A stretch of DNA of 64,000 bases, taken from the NCBI RefSeq assembly GCF_964340395.1, contig NC_135563.1, positions 4,696,922-4,760,921 on the forward strand, written 5' to 3'. A model generated the notes under the pieces. The model saw nothing but the letters and a program-made list of their open reading frames with translations. It did not search any database and was not told where the DNA came from. Below, piece by piece: positions 24,251 to 37,216 of this stretch. The DNA is from Glandiceps talaboti (Eukaryota; Hemichordata; Enteropneusta; Spengelidae). Position 1 is the first letter of the stretch. Every line of letters begins with the position of its first letter. The position numbers and the translations under genes were made by a program.

Positions 24251-25392
24251 TCACATATCAAATAAAGTTTGCGTGATTGTGACGAAACACCAAATTTGGA
24301 ACTCTTATATTTTCAGCTCTATTCCCTCTTCACACACATTTTCATCGTTATCTCATGTGACTTGGCAGGTACACATATTTATTAGGTGTAAACTGAATAT
24401 TCATGACTATTTATTTACAGGTAATAATAAGCACTTACGAGTTTTAGGTGGTTCAGTGTGAGAATAGAGGTGAGTTGAACAGAGTATCAATTTGATGTTT
24501 CTTTGTAACTGATGTGAAATCACAAAATGACTCAGGTTCGACTTCTTGGTATGTTTTGTTGATTTTGTAAGTCAACAAACTCGACTTGCCTTTATATTAG
24601 AGCTCCTGAATTGCATCGAATTCAATATCTCAAACGCATTTACGATGGCCAAACAGTGAATCCAGTGAAATAATTACTTCCTCGTCGAACTGTTTGTGAG
24701 TAGTGGCAACTAAATATATACATGATCAGTGTTAATGAAGGCACATATTCTGAAGCACTTGATCCACATGTTATTAGTATGCATTTCAACTTCGACAACA
24801 GGAAGGACACGTGGATTCAGGTATCTCTTAAATATCTTCATGTCCGTAAATCATGTCAATATATAGCTTAACGTGTGTAGACAGAGTGCTCCTACTCAAA
24901 ATGTACAGTTTACACAAATCAAGACATAATGTGTGTAACGGTTGGTGAATATTTATCACTTAGTCTAGGACGACCTCTCAGTTTTGAGATTGAAAAAATA
25001 ACAATTTCCGTAAATTGCATATTCCGCTGTTGACCTTTATTTTTTTTTATATCGGAAAAGAGATATGCATGGTTTAAGAACCATTGTAAGTTAATTAAAT
25101 GAGTAAGTATATTACTTCTGTATAGTAAGTGACAAACGTATTCTCGTTTCAAATCCCGCAATGTAAAATACAATATTCGAGAAAGGTGAAGTAAGCCTAA
25201 TCAATCGCCTACTTCTTCCTGATGTGTTTTCTGTTTCGTGAAATGGAATGCAGCCTTCTCGTACATTTTTCTTCAAAAACACGTCATTGATATTCTCTAA
25301 AAGGCGAAGTAGTTTATTTTGTGATATACATTTAATTCTTCCCTTTCTTATAGCCGATCGGGATATATGTGTCTCTGTCTGCCTCTCTCTCG

Positions 25393-25436
25393 CTGTGTGT
25401 GTGTGTTTGTGTGTTTGTGTGTGTGCGTGCGTGCGT
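25393..25436. repeat. (GT)n microsatellite with GTTT and GC variants
   Basis: Impure GT run, preceded by CTCTCTCTCGCT. Confidence 0.95.
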
Positions 25437-27455
25437 TCAAGATGTGTATGTATATAATTATGTGTATGGCTATTTGTCTGTTGGTTCATGTGTATTACCT
25501 CGCCAAGTATTCTTTGAGGAATGTCAATGAACGTTAATGACCCACGACTAGGAAAAACAAACTAACCCAAGGAGGAGAGGCAAACCTTCCCATTAGCTAT
25601 AATTGACCTCTGAGAATGATTCTCGAGAACACGACTAACCTTATCAAATAGTGTCTTAAAATGATACCCTCTCGGTTGATTAACCAATCAATATTTCAAC
25701 TAATAACTCCAAGGTACTAAAAGGTGCTCGGCTTCTTTACTTTTATCCCATATAATGTTAACACTACACTTGTTGCTGATCATTGAAAGTCTTTGCAAGC
25801 GTTATTGCATAGTCAAGTGAAATAAATAGAAACACAAACACACTTAGAATGTCAAGTCTAACTCTTATTTCCTGGTTTTTAAACTACTATACACGTATCT
25901 AATTATAGCCGAAGGAACATACATTATCAACTCATGGCTTTAAAGTCAGCCATCAGCATTAATTACTGTCCATGGAACGGTAAAGCTCCCGACAGTAATA
26001 CGTCAGTGTTCAATTCAAACAACAATTTCCTACTTCAACTTCAGTTTTAGCTCTGAGACATTGTAAACGTTTCTTATTAGGACAATGTGATGTGTAGTAT
26101 AAAGCCGACGGGGATTTATCTTAGCGAAGGATTTGACAGAATCAAGTTCTGCGAAAGTTATCGAATGCCAAAGTGCACATATATCTCAATTCATTATTGT
26201 TATTCGTGTAGATGGGTCCCCGGAAACAACTCTGAAGCTCGATTGATATTGGCAGTTACACACTTGAGGTTTTTTAGCTACACGTCTTCCGTTATTTAGA
26301 ACATTATACGTTCAGTAGAGTAAACGTTACACTATTACCAACATAATTCAGAACGACCTCGATTTTGACCCTGAGTTCAAGCGCTTATCAAAAGCATTAG
26401 TGCCGTACATTCTATTTGCAAACTTCGAATTTTAGAAACAAGCTTCCTTAAATTAAAAAAAACTGTAACAAAAGTTTGGATTCAGAGAACACAGTTCGAG
26501 TGAAATACCCATAATATATATACATCTGTGGGCGACAATGATATCAAAATTCCATTTAAGTCCATTAAAATATGGTAGCTGCGGTTCTTTCATCTACAAT
26601 GTTCGATAAAGTTGGCTGTCTAAAGTCAAAATATTGGAAGTAGTATATCTTTTTTTCCTGTATTCATAATTGTTGGCAGCACAGTAGTGAATAAGAACAT
26701 CTAGTATTGATTCCAGCATTTAAAGTGACCATATAGAAGAACATTGGCGATTTATTTTGAGTTTTGAATTGCTATAACAACTCTACTGTATTTCCTATTT
26801 GCAAAATCAACGTGGAACACTAAATTCTTGTTGTAACTCAATAAAATGCAAACTCTAAAAGTATATAAAAAGTGATTTTAATATTGTATGATTTAATATT
26901 TAAAATGTTTTATAAATAATTGATTCACGAACAAACACTTGATATACGTTCTTTGGTATTGGTTTTAGAAGTAAATAGCATAATAAAGTTGTTTTATCAA
27001 TTAAAGATACCAGATAAATAGCATATCTTCATCCATATGGCCACTTTAAGCGTTGTAGTGCAAGTAGAATTCACTGATTCTGACTATCTCGTGTTTTAAA
27101 GATTGTTTAACGTTGAATCTGTTTAACCCAATTCATAACACATTCACATCAGTACTATTGCCATCATACTATTATGTTCGATTGAAAAGAATCGAACAAT
27201 TTAGTATTTTTTTTAAAACCCCTGTTGTGTTTAATCGCTTTTGATTTGGTGATTACTGTTTTTTAGATGAAAAAACGGGCGTTTAGAAGAGCGGCTCTCA
27301 CATTACACTAAGTGATATGTACCACGCAAAGAGCATAAGTGCTCCCGGCATTAAGTAACCGATTTTTGTTTTACGTGTTTCTAATATAACGATGCTTCTG
27401 TGTCCTTACCATGTACACGCTTGACAAACATAAAAAATCAGATTCTGATCGAAAT

Positions 27456-27488
27456 TGTGAGATGTAACGCCATTCGTTACATTTCACA
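27456..27488. repeat. 14-bp hairpin with 5-nt loop
   Basis: TGTGAGATGTAACG (27456-27469), loop CCATT, and CGTTACATTTCACA (27475-27488). Complementary at 13 of 14 positions, the exception being a possible G-U wobble in RNA. Confidence 0.7.
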
Positions 27489-28763
27489 TTCTACACGGTG
27501 ATATATTAGTAGACAGTTAAGGAGAGATCGTTAAGGTATAGTTAGATTGATCAATCGATCATAATTCTCATTTTTTGTATTTCAAGTGTCAATTCAATAG
27601 ATTTCCATTCTGTCGACAGCAGGCGATCAAATACTATAATCCTTGAAGCGTGAAATCGCTTTTTTGAAAATATTTTTCTGGCGCTGTTGACGTATTCATC
27701 CTTTTAAATTCAACTTTTAGCCTAGGTTATCTGCGCCATATATGTTGCCCACCTGAAAACAGATATGTGAAGTATGAATGGTGATTTCTAAGGGTAGTAA
27801 GTAATCTGATTTATTGTTTAATAAAAAGTCTGGTAATATGTGGTGTACTCATTTTTGATTGATTGCATTATGCATGCCACCATACCAATACTTTCCTACG
27901 AATAATGAAATCTAAGGGCACTGGTAAACAACCTTAAAAAGGCTAATGGCATGCAGAAAAATGTGATCGAGTTATTAAGGAGTTATTGACAAGATCGATG
28001 GAATGCAATCAGTGTATTGCCAAACATCTTATATGCCGATCGATCGTACTAATGTCGTGTGCATTCCTCTAACCTTACACGCTATATTGTTGGCCATCGA
28101 TCATATACGGAGTAGAGAGACATATATCGAGGGTTCGGGTTCGATCGATGGGTAGATCTGTTTTTGACAGATGTCGATAGCAGCATGGCAAGCTTTCATC
28201 ATATATTGTTGTTCTCATGTTGTTTCAAACGTAAAGCACACGATTTTAACCTTAAAGCATCAAAGGGGATTTACTAAGTAGATATAGTCGGTATTACTGA
28301 TTCCGACTGCATTATTCATTCTTCAAGATTTGTCCCTGAACATTCTCTCAGGTCAGATCTATTGTAACGCAGTTTAATGTATTATGCACTTAGGAAAGAA
28401 AAGTCATAATCTTTTTTGTAACTTTCGTCAATAAAGGTCCAAACCATTCTCAGTTAAAATCAAGCATACTAAATCAGGGTTCATCATGCATGTTTTAAAA
28501 AATAACATTATCAAAATTGCCATTTCTAAAATCCAAAATGGCCACCGAATGCTGTGTTAACTCAAGGAAAAAAACAGATTGTCGATTTTGTTGAAAACAA
28601 GATGGTCAACACCAAAAATCTATTTTAGTTTATTTAAAAGGAACAGCAATAAGCTTTCACATCTTAAAGATTGGAGCAATTTGAATAACTTTAATATCTT
28701 TAATATTTTAATAACTTTGCATAGTTTCAGGGAAAATACTCCTCGTATCGAGACATATACCAT

Positions 28764-29162
28764 AGGAACGCCACTCTGGGATGTGAAGACATTTTCATAA
28801 ACTATGGGTCCTGGAGAGTAATTTCATACATCACCTACAATTTCTTGCGTTGTCAAAAAAATATCAAATTGACTTTTTGCCTTTATGAGGTACCTTTGCT
28901 ATGGACTATTGCATCATAAGAGTCAGCAGAAATAATGTATTCAAGTTGCATAATGAATATCCTGAAGTCACCGATAGTCTGTGTGCAACGTGAGTACATT
29001 ATTCCCATGCTGCAATAACCCATAGCACTGATACCCTAAAAAGTCACACAATCAGCTTCTCTGAAATTGTAAGTAATTGTAGGTGATGTAACATCATGAT
29101 ATAAATCCCCAGAACCAATAGTTTATGAAAATATCTCTATTTCTTAGAGTGCTGTTCCCCTT
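28764..29162. mobile_element. MITE family B, 0.4 kb with about 90-bp terminal inverted repeats
   Basis: Left arm from 28764: AGGAACGCCACTCT, then TTTTCATAAACTATGGGTCC, then ATACATCACCTACAATTTCT. The reverse complement of the right end reads AGGGGAACAGCACTCT, TTTTCATAAACTATTGGTTC and TACATCACCTACAATTACTT in the same order. The core is short and non-coding. A related solo arm is at 24178. The insertion-site duplication is unclear. Class inferred from structure only. Confidence 0.7.
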
Positions 29163-29550
29163 TTAAACGTTACATGTCGTTGAACACAACGATTATGTTA
29201 GGTCGTACTATGTGGTAACCATAATATAAAGAATGTATGCAAATATATCGTCAGAAGTGGAGGCATACAGAGCCTTTGCCTACACATCCCACAACATATT
29301 TTCATACTCGCGTTATCAATTTATCTTATAATTTATTCAATCCTATATTTACTAATATGAATTGTCCTGAATTTGCAAGTTTTCATTTCATATACGATGA
29401 GGCAGGATATGCTGTTTTGTTCATACGTTACACATACATAAATTGATGCTATAGTGCTGTTATGTGTGTTACAGTGTATATCTGAGTATATACGTTAGAC
29501 AGACGCATAGCTACACACAGACACACAGACACAGATGTATATATATATAG

Positions 29551-29890
<340 letters not shown>

Positions 29891-29896
<6 letters not shown>

Positions 29897-30929
29897 CATA
29901 CATAGGGAAAGACTGTTGCCTCAAGGACATTTTGCCCCCGTAATCCCCCACCCCCGGTACAGACTTCAAGGGAGTTTCTATGCATTATAATTCTGATTTA
30001 TGTAGTAAATATTCATTTTTTCTCACAAATATGGCTGGCTATTCAGTTAGTAATGAAATGTGGACAAAAAGTTATGCTTTGTATATTTATATCTTCTGTA
30101 TTCCCTGCAAATGAGTTTTGTAAGAAATTGGCAGCAACTAAATACAACTATTAGTAAGTGTCTGTGATATGCTAGAAGTGTCATGCAATAAATATTTACT
30201 GTTAACCACCAATATGGCCATTCTTTTAAAGTAATATTTGTGTACATTTGTAATTCCATTTATTGCCTACAAAAACAGACGAAATTGACAGTAGATAAAT
30301 ACAAGAGAGTGTGTGATATAGAAATGGGTTGGTTTTGATAATTTACCCTGAAGGCCAAGGCCAAAATCAAATGTCAAAGTCACAAATGAAAGCTGGCACA
30401 TGATATATGGAGTAGACACTTGAATAGAATGACTGTGTATTAATTATTTTGAGTCATAGTTTTAAAAAAAAAGGTATACGGCCGCTATTCGGTCAAATTG
30501 CATATGTGATAAAACAACGTGACGCGCATATGTTATATGTCACCTTTGTGCCAGGTTTGAATCAAATTAGATATTGTATGTCAGATAAAAACGTATTACT
30601 GATGAACCGGTGGACGGTGCGTAATAGCCCCCACTCCTCCTTTGGGACTAACAATAACATGGGTTCCCTATGTAAAAGTACTAGCAACCACCATCATGTT
30701 GTAAGTGTTAACTTTACTTAACTTTACAGTCTCGCGGACAATCTATAACGTTCGGTAGCAGTGCATTACATATAACTTATGAATGAACACGCAACAACAA
30801 AGAGTCATAAATGATTCCTTTCAACGAATCCGAGAGATATCGTGGGTGCTTGCTTGATCAATCTAGGCTGACTTCGTTGACGGCATATACCATAGAAATC
30901 TATTATTTAGTGAGAAGGGGGACTAATCT
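29891..30929. other. No gene; GGTCA-like repeat fragment near 30.35 kb
   Basis: TGAAGGCCAAGGCCAAAATC at about 30350, with CAAATGAAAGCTGG further on, resembles the reverse strand of 32990-33050 (GAAGGTCAAGGTCAAAG, then CAAATGAAAGCTTG). This suggests a diverged dispersed repeat. No supported frame. Confidence 0.4.
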
Positions 30930-31216
30930 AGGAGGGAAGGGACCCCCGAAAGCAACGGACTTGGGCAAAGGGATGGGGTCAAAGGTTAAACCACGTGCCT
31001 CTTACCACTGCGGTCAGGGTTCGAACCCATTCAGGGTTTGATTAAATTTACATGTACCACGCTGTAAGTAAGAAGAGTGTCGTTCAGTTTGACTCTACCG
31101 AACAAGGCAGTCCCCCCCCCCTTCGGTACTCCGGTTTGCTCCTACACTAACACTGAACCTTCCTCCTGTCATTGGACAATGCCTGTTGGATGGTAAATAA
31201 ATAAATAAATAAATAT
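30930..31216 (+). mobile_element. tRNA-derived SINE with (AAAT)n tail
   Basis: A-box-like TGGGGTCAAAGG near 30974 and a strong B box GGGTTCGAACCC at about 31017. Downstream come GTCGTTCAGTTTGACTCTAC, a poly-C tract, GGTACTCCGGTTTGCTCCTA and AATGCCTGTTGGATGG, ending in AAATAAATAAAT (31195-31215). The body differs from the SINEs at 14640 and 17385, so this is a second SINE family. The 5' limit is uncertain; the frame at 30811-31041 is an overlap artefact. Confidence 0.75.
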
Positions 31217-32605
31217 TCAATCAACAAGGACGAAACAAAGCGCATACCGTGTTAACATATTTACGAACATTTCCAGTATCAAATTTTTGTTGGCGAAAAC
31301 ATTAAAAGCCCAGGTCATAACACCTGTCACTTTCAATTCACTGTTTTATGCAAGGTTTTCTCTTAGATACTCATAATAATTGATCATGAAAGGAAGGCTA
31401 CTTTATCATTTCCATCCATTTCCAATACATGTCAGTGCTTTCAATTTTTGTCTATCACTATGGTGATTTTCACTTGTATAATATCGATAGCTTGGTTTAT
31501 TCCACTCAATATATTTCGTTCATGTTATTGTTCGTAGACCCTTAAGAAGACCCCCCCCCCCTCTCCATGTGGGGACAAAAGGTCGGTCGGTCAATTAATA
31601 AGTATTAAACATAGACTAAAGAACCTATGAAATTTTACCAATTTCAAGTCGATGTCTCCGAATTGGTTCGTCATTGCAGTTGGATTGACTACAGTTCTCA
31701 CGACAAGCTTATAGAATCATCACAATATTCTGAATCCTAACTGAAATTATTGTATGCGTTGTACTGCCATCATTTATTGCTGTCATTTAAGATATCGAGG
31801 CACGAGCAGTACCTTAACGGTAATTTTCCGTTTTATTCACTCGTACAATAATTGATCATAGATAATAACATAGATTATTGACACCTTAAAATCTCCATGG
31901 ACTCCTACGAGTATAATTTGTTTCCATTAAATTTATATATAAAATATGAATTTGATAGATCGCCGAAAGTAAACACGTCACACTGTCAGTTCCTAGAGTC
32001 TCTACATAAGAACCAAACACAACCTGACTGCTCTCTAAGGGTTTGGATAATGTAGACAGTAAACAGTACACCTGAAGTGAAAACGTAATTTGCCATGATA
32101 ATATTTATCTGTCCTGATGAAAGTTATTCAGGCGTATTATTTAGGCAACATGATATATCGATACTTTTCAGTAGAAGGTGTATACTAATTAGTCTTAATG
32201 GAATATTACTTGGCAGTGTATACCAATAAGAGGTGTAATGGTCACAGATAAGGGGCATTATCTGTGTGTTCATATAATGAAACTCACTATATGTATTGTA
32301 TTTTCAAGAAATATCTGACTTTTTTGACGGATCGTCATGCATACTAAGTAAACTGATTAGCATAATTTTGGACATTTCCATGTATTTCATCTGTAGATTC
32401 TTACCTACATGACATAAAGCCAGCCATAGGCCTACTCGTTATGTCATTAAATACATGATCACTTTGAAGTAAAAAAAGCTTTATACTAGTTTGCCTTATT
32501 AGCATATTTTTACTGAATTTGAACAATTTGTGTAAGCGAAATAAATGAAATGAAACGTATGTATGCTATGTTGGTATGTATGCTATGTTGGTATACCACT
32601 TAGTC
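31217..32605. other. No gene seen
   Basis: AT-rich, with a poly-C tract at about 31551-31562. No domain-bearing frame. Confidence 0.45.
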
Positions 32606-32695
<90 letters not shown>

Positions 32696-32718
32696 GTGTG
32701 TGTGTGTGTGTGTGTGTG
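32606..32718. repeat. (AT)n-(GT)n compound microsatellite
   Basis: About 85 bp of AT followed by ACACATG and about 20 bp of GT. Unlike the AT arrays at 4.5, 29.7 and 36.9 kb, it carries no CTCACCG tail motif. Confidence 0.98.
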
Positions 32719-34654
32719 CCCCTTCACCTCTAACGTCAGCTTCAAAGGCAACCGCGATCTGTGTAAAACCAGATTTTTTTATCTTGTACAAGCGAATTTT
32801 ATTTAAAAAACTGACACTAACACTAATGAAGTCAAATTCTATAGGGATCAGTTGAATATCACCTTGTTTCGCAATTTTCTAAAAAAAAAAACATCTGTAC
32901 GACAGTCATATTTGTGATGAAAATCACAGTTTGCCTCACAACAGTTGAAGTTCACTAGAGACACACGAGAACGAATGTCTAGCGTTGTCAAATACAAGCT
33001 TTCATTTGAGAACTTTGAGCTTTGACCTTGACCTTCATCTTCATGGTCAAACACCCCATCTTAGTGTGTACAACCATATATTACTATACGTAGTTATTTA
33101 AATGTTCACTCAAAGAAAGACCTTCAATTAGTCAACAATACTCAAAACCGTGTTGCGGTTTGTGATTGCGAATGAAAAAAACTGTTGCTTGACCTAACTG
33201 GGGTTTCAGTATTACATATTTCTTGAACCTATATATATCATGGAGGAAGAGATAAATGTCAAAACTCTGAAGTGAATGCACAGTTGACTTGAAAATAATC
33301 AACATAACTTTAAAATCAATTGTTGTAATGGTGTCGAAGATGCTGTTACGTCATGAAATGTTTGAGCAATCAACAGATGAATATGTGTTGTCCCCTTACC
33401 TTATGTCCTGCCCAGAACACCATTTGATGCACCTTTAATGGCATCCTTGTATACCATATAGATGGTGTATAGATGTTATACATATTTGCTTTTACTACAT
33501 CGTATTGCATATCGCTGAACACATATACTGTTTTGGACATAATGATTGACACCATTATTATATCATATTAATTAGTATATTTATCGCTATCATTGCTACT
33601 GTTGATATCATTTCTGTTCGTTCTTCTCTTTCTATTTATTGTGTACTTGCACCTTTTTCTTGCATATATACTTTGTCAGGGTTACAGACTTGACTAGTTC
33701 AGATCAAACTCTTTCCGTGGCCCTCGCTAGATGTATTATCCTGATAAATCTTCTTAAGTATACAGATATTTATCCTCTATGTAAATCGATTTAATTTCAA
33801 ATTCAAATTCAATTTCAAATTCAAACGTGTTCACCCTAACATCGATGGTATTGTGTACGGTATATACTAAATTTGGCACTCGAAACAATTGATTATAATT
33901 TAATTTCCGATTGATTCTAAGATTTGTAAACAAGTAGAAATACAGTGATCACGTGATACGACAAACTAAAATAACCCCTTCGATGAAAATATATGGATGA
34001 ATTTACTTGTCAGAATACTGACAGGTAAATTTCCCGGTCATGTCATGAAGATAGCAGTATTGGTCAACCAACTACACACAGTGATCTTTAGTGATTGTAT
34101 ATTCATGCCGACGACATGAGGCATGCTTGGCTGACTATATATACTTATAAGTAGTGTCAATGCCTGTATTCATATCGCCTAAAGTTTTATTCTTGGGTTG
34201 AATTTAATACACAGTTGAGAATGAGAAATTACTCGAAATCTTCAGCGTCGTTTACAACATTTATTAAGAGGCTTTCTTTTTCTGTATTCTTCCTCTAAAA
34301 CCTGTAATCTGTTCTGCCTCAGGTAACAGTCAACATTTACGTCCTGCTCATTTCACAAAGTTAGACCGTCTCTATGCCAATGGGCTTCATGAAATCATGT
34401 CTTTAGTATAGTATTCAAGAAGACTAAAATCAGTTTCCGTGGGTATATTAAGTTAAATCGCACGTACTAAAATCCAGGCAGAATTAGCGTTTCATTTAGA
34501 AAAAAGTTTGAAAGATTTTTCTTGAATTCACATCGCAGTCTATTTTCTAGAGCACAGTGTATACAATGGCATGGGTGGGGTGGTGGAGATTGATGTCCAA
34601 TGTTTCAATCTGTTGTATGAAGGAAAAGTTTCTTTGTGAACGCTTACGGTCTTG

Positions 34655-34656
<2 letters not shown>
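32719..34656. other. No gene; GGTCA repeat fragment and a possible LINE 3' end
   Basis: Around 33010-33040, the minus strand reads GATGAAGGTCAAGGTCAAAG. At 33680-33830, a GTGGCCCTCGCTAG segment and a (CAAATT)n-type hexamer run (33793-33825) resemble the 3' untranslated end of a LINE. No coding part is visible, so this is weak. Confidence 0.35.
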
Positions 34657-34687
<31 letters not shown>

Positions 34688-34723
34688 ATATATGTGTGTT
34701 TGTTTGTGTGTTGAGTGTGATCA

Positions 34724-34754
<31 letters not shown>

Positions 34755-34780
34755 TGTATGTATGTATGTATGTATGTATG

Positions 34781-34820
<40 letters not shown>
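34657..34820. repeat. Compound (TATATG)n-(GT)-(TATG)n-(TATC)n microsatellite
   Basis: The motif switches twice: hexamer TATATG, a GT-rich bridge, TATG tetramers to about 34782, then TATC tetramers. Confidence 0.98.
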
Positions 34821-34821
<1 letters not shown>

Positions 34822-35208
34822 GGAACCAAACAGCTTTTTTATTTGGCCTAAATTCACACACTACAAGAAAATATTACAATAACACTACAGTCTTCAGACT
34901 TTCTGCCATGATTGCAAGTAACTTTATTCCAATCAATAAAACTAATGATACACATGGGTAACGCATCCACTATGTGTAAAAGTAATTGTATTCCTCAGTA
35001 CTTTACAATATCGCATCGCTGGAAACAACATCATCAAAGCAAGGACATATACATTTTAACACCAAGGTGTTTAGTTCTTGAAGCATCCTAAAGTTGGTAA
35101 AAAGGGTATGTATGTCTGTCTCTCTTGACGCCTCTCTTTTAACACTTATCTTAACAGCATCTGCCTTATATTTCTGAATCTATACATATTTCAGAATCAT
35201 TGGCATTA

Positions 35209-35245
<37 letters not shown>

Positions 35246-35414
35246 TAGATCAATCAGCCACCATTTAATTGTTCCTTTCTCCTACTCTAGCGATATGTTC
35301 AGCAGTCGGTCGACTACGTAACCACTTATTCTATGTCTTTGTTTGTTTACACCATTTTATCTATCTTCCAATACCGTCCAATAACCACAATTAGAATGAC
35401 CGATACAATGATAA
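34821..35414. other. No gene; first copy of a 49-bp duplicated segment and an ACAG array
   Basis: CTTATATTTCTGAATCTATA near 35165-35213 is repeated almost exactly at 35640-35689. An (ACAG)n run lies at 35211-35250. Confidence 0.6.
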
Positions 35415-35645
35415 GGCGTAAAGAAAACATTGTGTGGTTCCGATTACATTCAATTTTAAAATAGGTCGGGTAGGGCGATTTTTTATTTTATTTTTTTTTA
35501 AATAATTTTTTTTTCCGTATGTGAGTGTCTAGTTCAGTTAGTTATGCCCTTTTCTGTTGTTTTCCATGTGGTCTCTGCGTTATTGGCTTCTTCTCATCAG
35601 ATTTACAGCAATTACAGATTGGAAGAATAGTTTTATATTGTCTTA
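35415..35645 (+). repeat. Dispersed T-rich repeat, family C, copy 2
   Basis: AAGGCGTAAAGAAAACATTG, TGTGGTTCCGATTACATTC, a TTTTTATTTTATTTTTTTTT tract, TTTTCCATGTGGTCTCTGCG and ATTACAGATTGGAAGAATAG follow the order of the minus-strand copy at 9310-9110. The shared end is close to TTGTCTTA, where the 49-bp direct repeat begins. Confidence 0.7.
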
Positions 35646-35689
35646 TATTTCTGAATCAATACATATTTCAGAATCATCTGCATTAATAG

Positions 35690-36881
35690 TATCCTACTGG
35701 AATTATGACGCGTCGACGATAGTCAAATGCTTAAAGCAGTCAATTTCTACAGGTTGCTTGATCATGCTTTCTGTCTATGTAAAACGCACGCGTAATGACG
35801 AAATTGCGAAATTATAATTTACTTTATCTCATATTAGGCTTCTTAAAAGGTCAGATTTGTTCAAACGCACCTAGTTAAACTTGTTTGGCAAGACCAGGTA
35901 AAAATGGAGGTAACCTTGTATAGAAATCGGGCGTCACCATAGTCCAATATTTGCAACACAGTGCACTATACATGTAACGGCATAATGAAATTGTCAATCT
36001 AATTCTGTACGAAATTTCTTGATATATGCTGGCCATTTGGACATAAACAAGATCGTGAAACACACAACAAAGGGACTCTTGAGATATTTACATCAAATAC
36101 CGAGTAATCTTCAAGGTTATGATTTAGACTGCAGTGATGTAAAGACCACCTACCTGGCAGATTCATCCTATAATAGGTAATTTTCCTCAATATTCTGAGT
36201 TACGACTCCTCGAACTACAATAATGATAATCATATGTGTGTTTTGTAATACATGGCCTGCCGCATAGAACACAAAACCCTTCAATATCGGGAATTGAGCT
36301 TTTGTAATTGAAATCTCGGGGGGAAAAACCCTTAAACTATCTATAATATATGGTAATTTGGTGAACAATGAACAAATGTTATTCGGATAGTTTTATGTTA
36401 AGGTTCCTACGATTTTTCATCGTTGTTTGATATGCTATGATGTTTTTGAGAGAGGCCAAACATAATAAAACATATTCTGCACTTAAACTCAGCAGACACA
36501 ACCAACGTACATTTAGGTGTTTGGTGCATATTTAAAGGTCACGCACGCATGCATGCATTCCGAAAGAACATTATTTTTTTTCTGTATGTTATTTCTAGTA
36601 CAGACCTAGAGATATACATGTACACATCTCAAATACAGCTTCTTCTTATTTTTTCAAAATATTATATTTCGATGTACAACTCAACAGAAAATACTGGAAA
36701 TAGGCACACATCCAATTCACACACCTTGTCCTCTTCTTTTCGGAAACATTTTAATACCATCAATTTGGGAGAGTGTGTTATTTCAAGATGGAATTCCATA
36801 GATTCAATTAACTCATAGAAGACTCGAAATTATTTTTCTGTTAAATGTCAGGCTTTAGGTCTTTGTATAATTATGTATACG

Positions 36882-36883
<2 letters not shown>
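35690..36883. other. No gene seen
   Basis: AT-rich DNA with a GCATGCATGCAT patch at about 36547. The frames at 35557-35817 and 36549-36818 have no recognisable domain. Confidence 0.45.
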
Positions 36884-36969
<86 letters not shown>

Positions 36970-37105
36970 GCCACAGTATACTCACCGAATTATATATATA
37001 TATACACACACACACGTGTATATGTAGTATATGTATAATATCTATGTCTATGTATATGTATGTATATATATTGTGTACACGTATATGTACATATGTATAT
37101 GTATG

Positions 37106-37192
<87 letters not shown>

Positions 37193-37216
37193 ATATGTAT
37201 TTGTGTATGTATATGT
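36884..37216. repeat. Compound (AT)n/(TATG)n/(GT)n microsatellite with tail motif
   Basis: An AT run of about 84 bp, then CTGCCACAGTATACTCACCG at 36968-36987 (a shortened relative of the motif at 4491 and 29721), then mixed TATG, AT and GT blocks. Confidence 0.96.

Larger units (their letters stand above)
24251..28763. other. No gene seen in about 4.5 kb
   Basis: Includes a GT array (25393-25436) and a hairpin at 27456-27488. Around 27540-28170 there is a local excess of CGATCGAT/ATCGATC words. Open frames do not exceed 129 codons and carry no recognisable motif. Confidence 0.4.

Noticed and set aside
27540-28170. Excess of CGATCGAT/ATCGATC words as a protein-binding cluster
   Set aside because: Only a handful of scattered palindromic words; no regular spacing or shared longer motif.
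30960-31030. tRNA gene with GGGTTCGAACCC
   Set aside because: Same reasoning: a good B box but no cloverleaf, and a SINE body plus AAAT tail follow.
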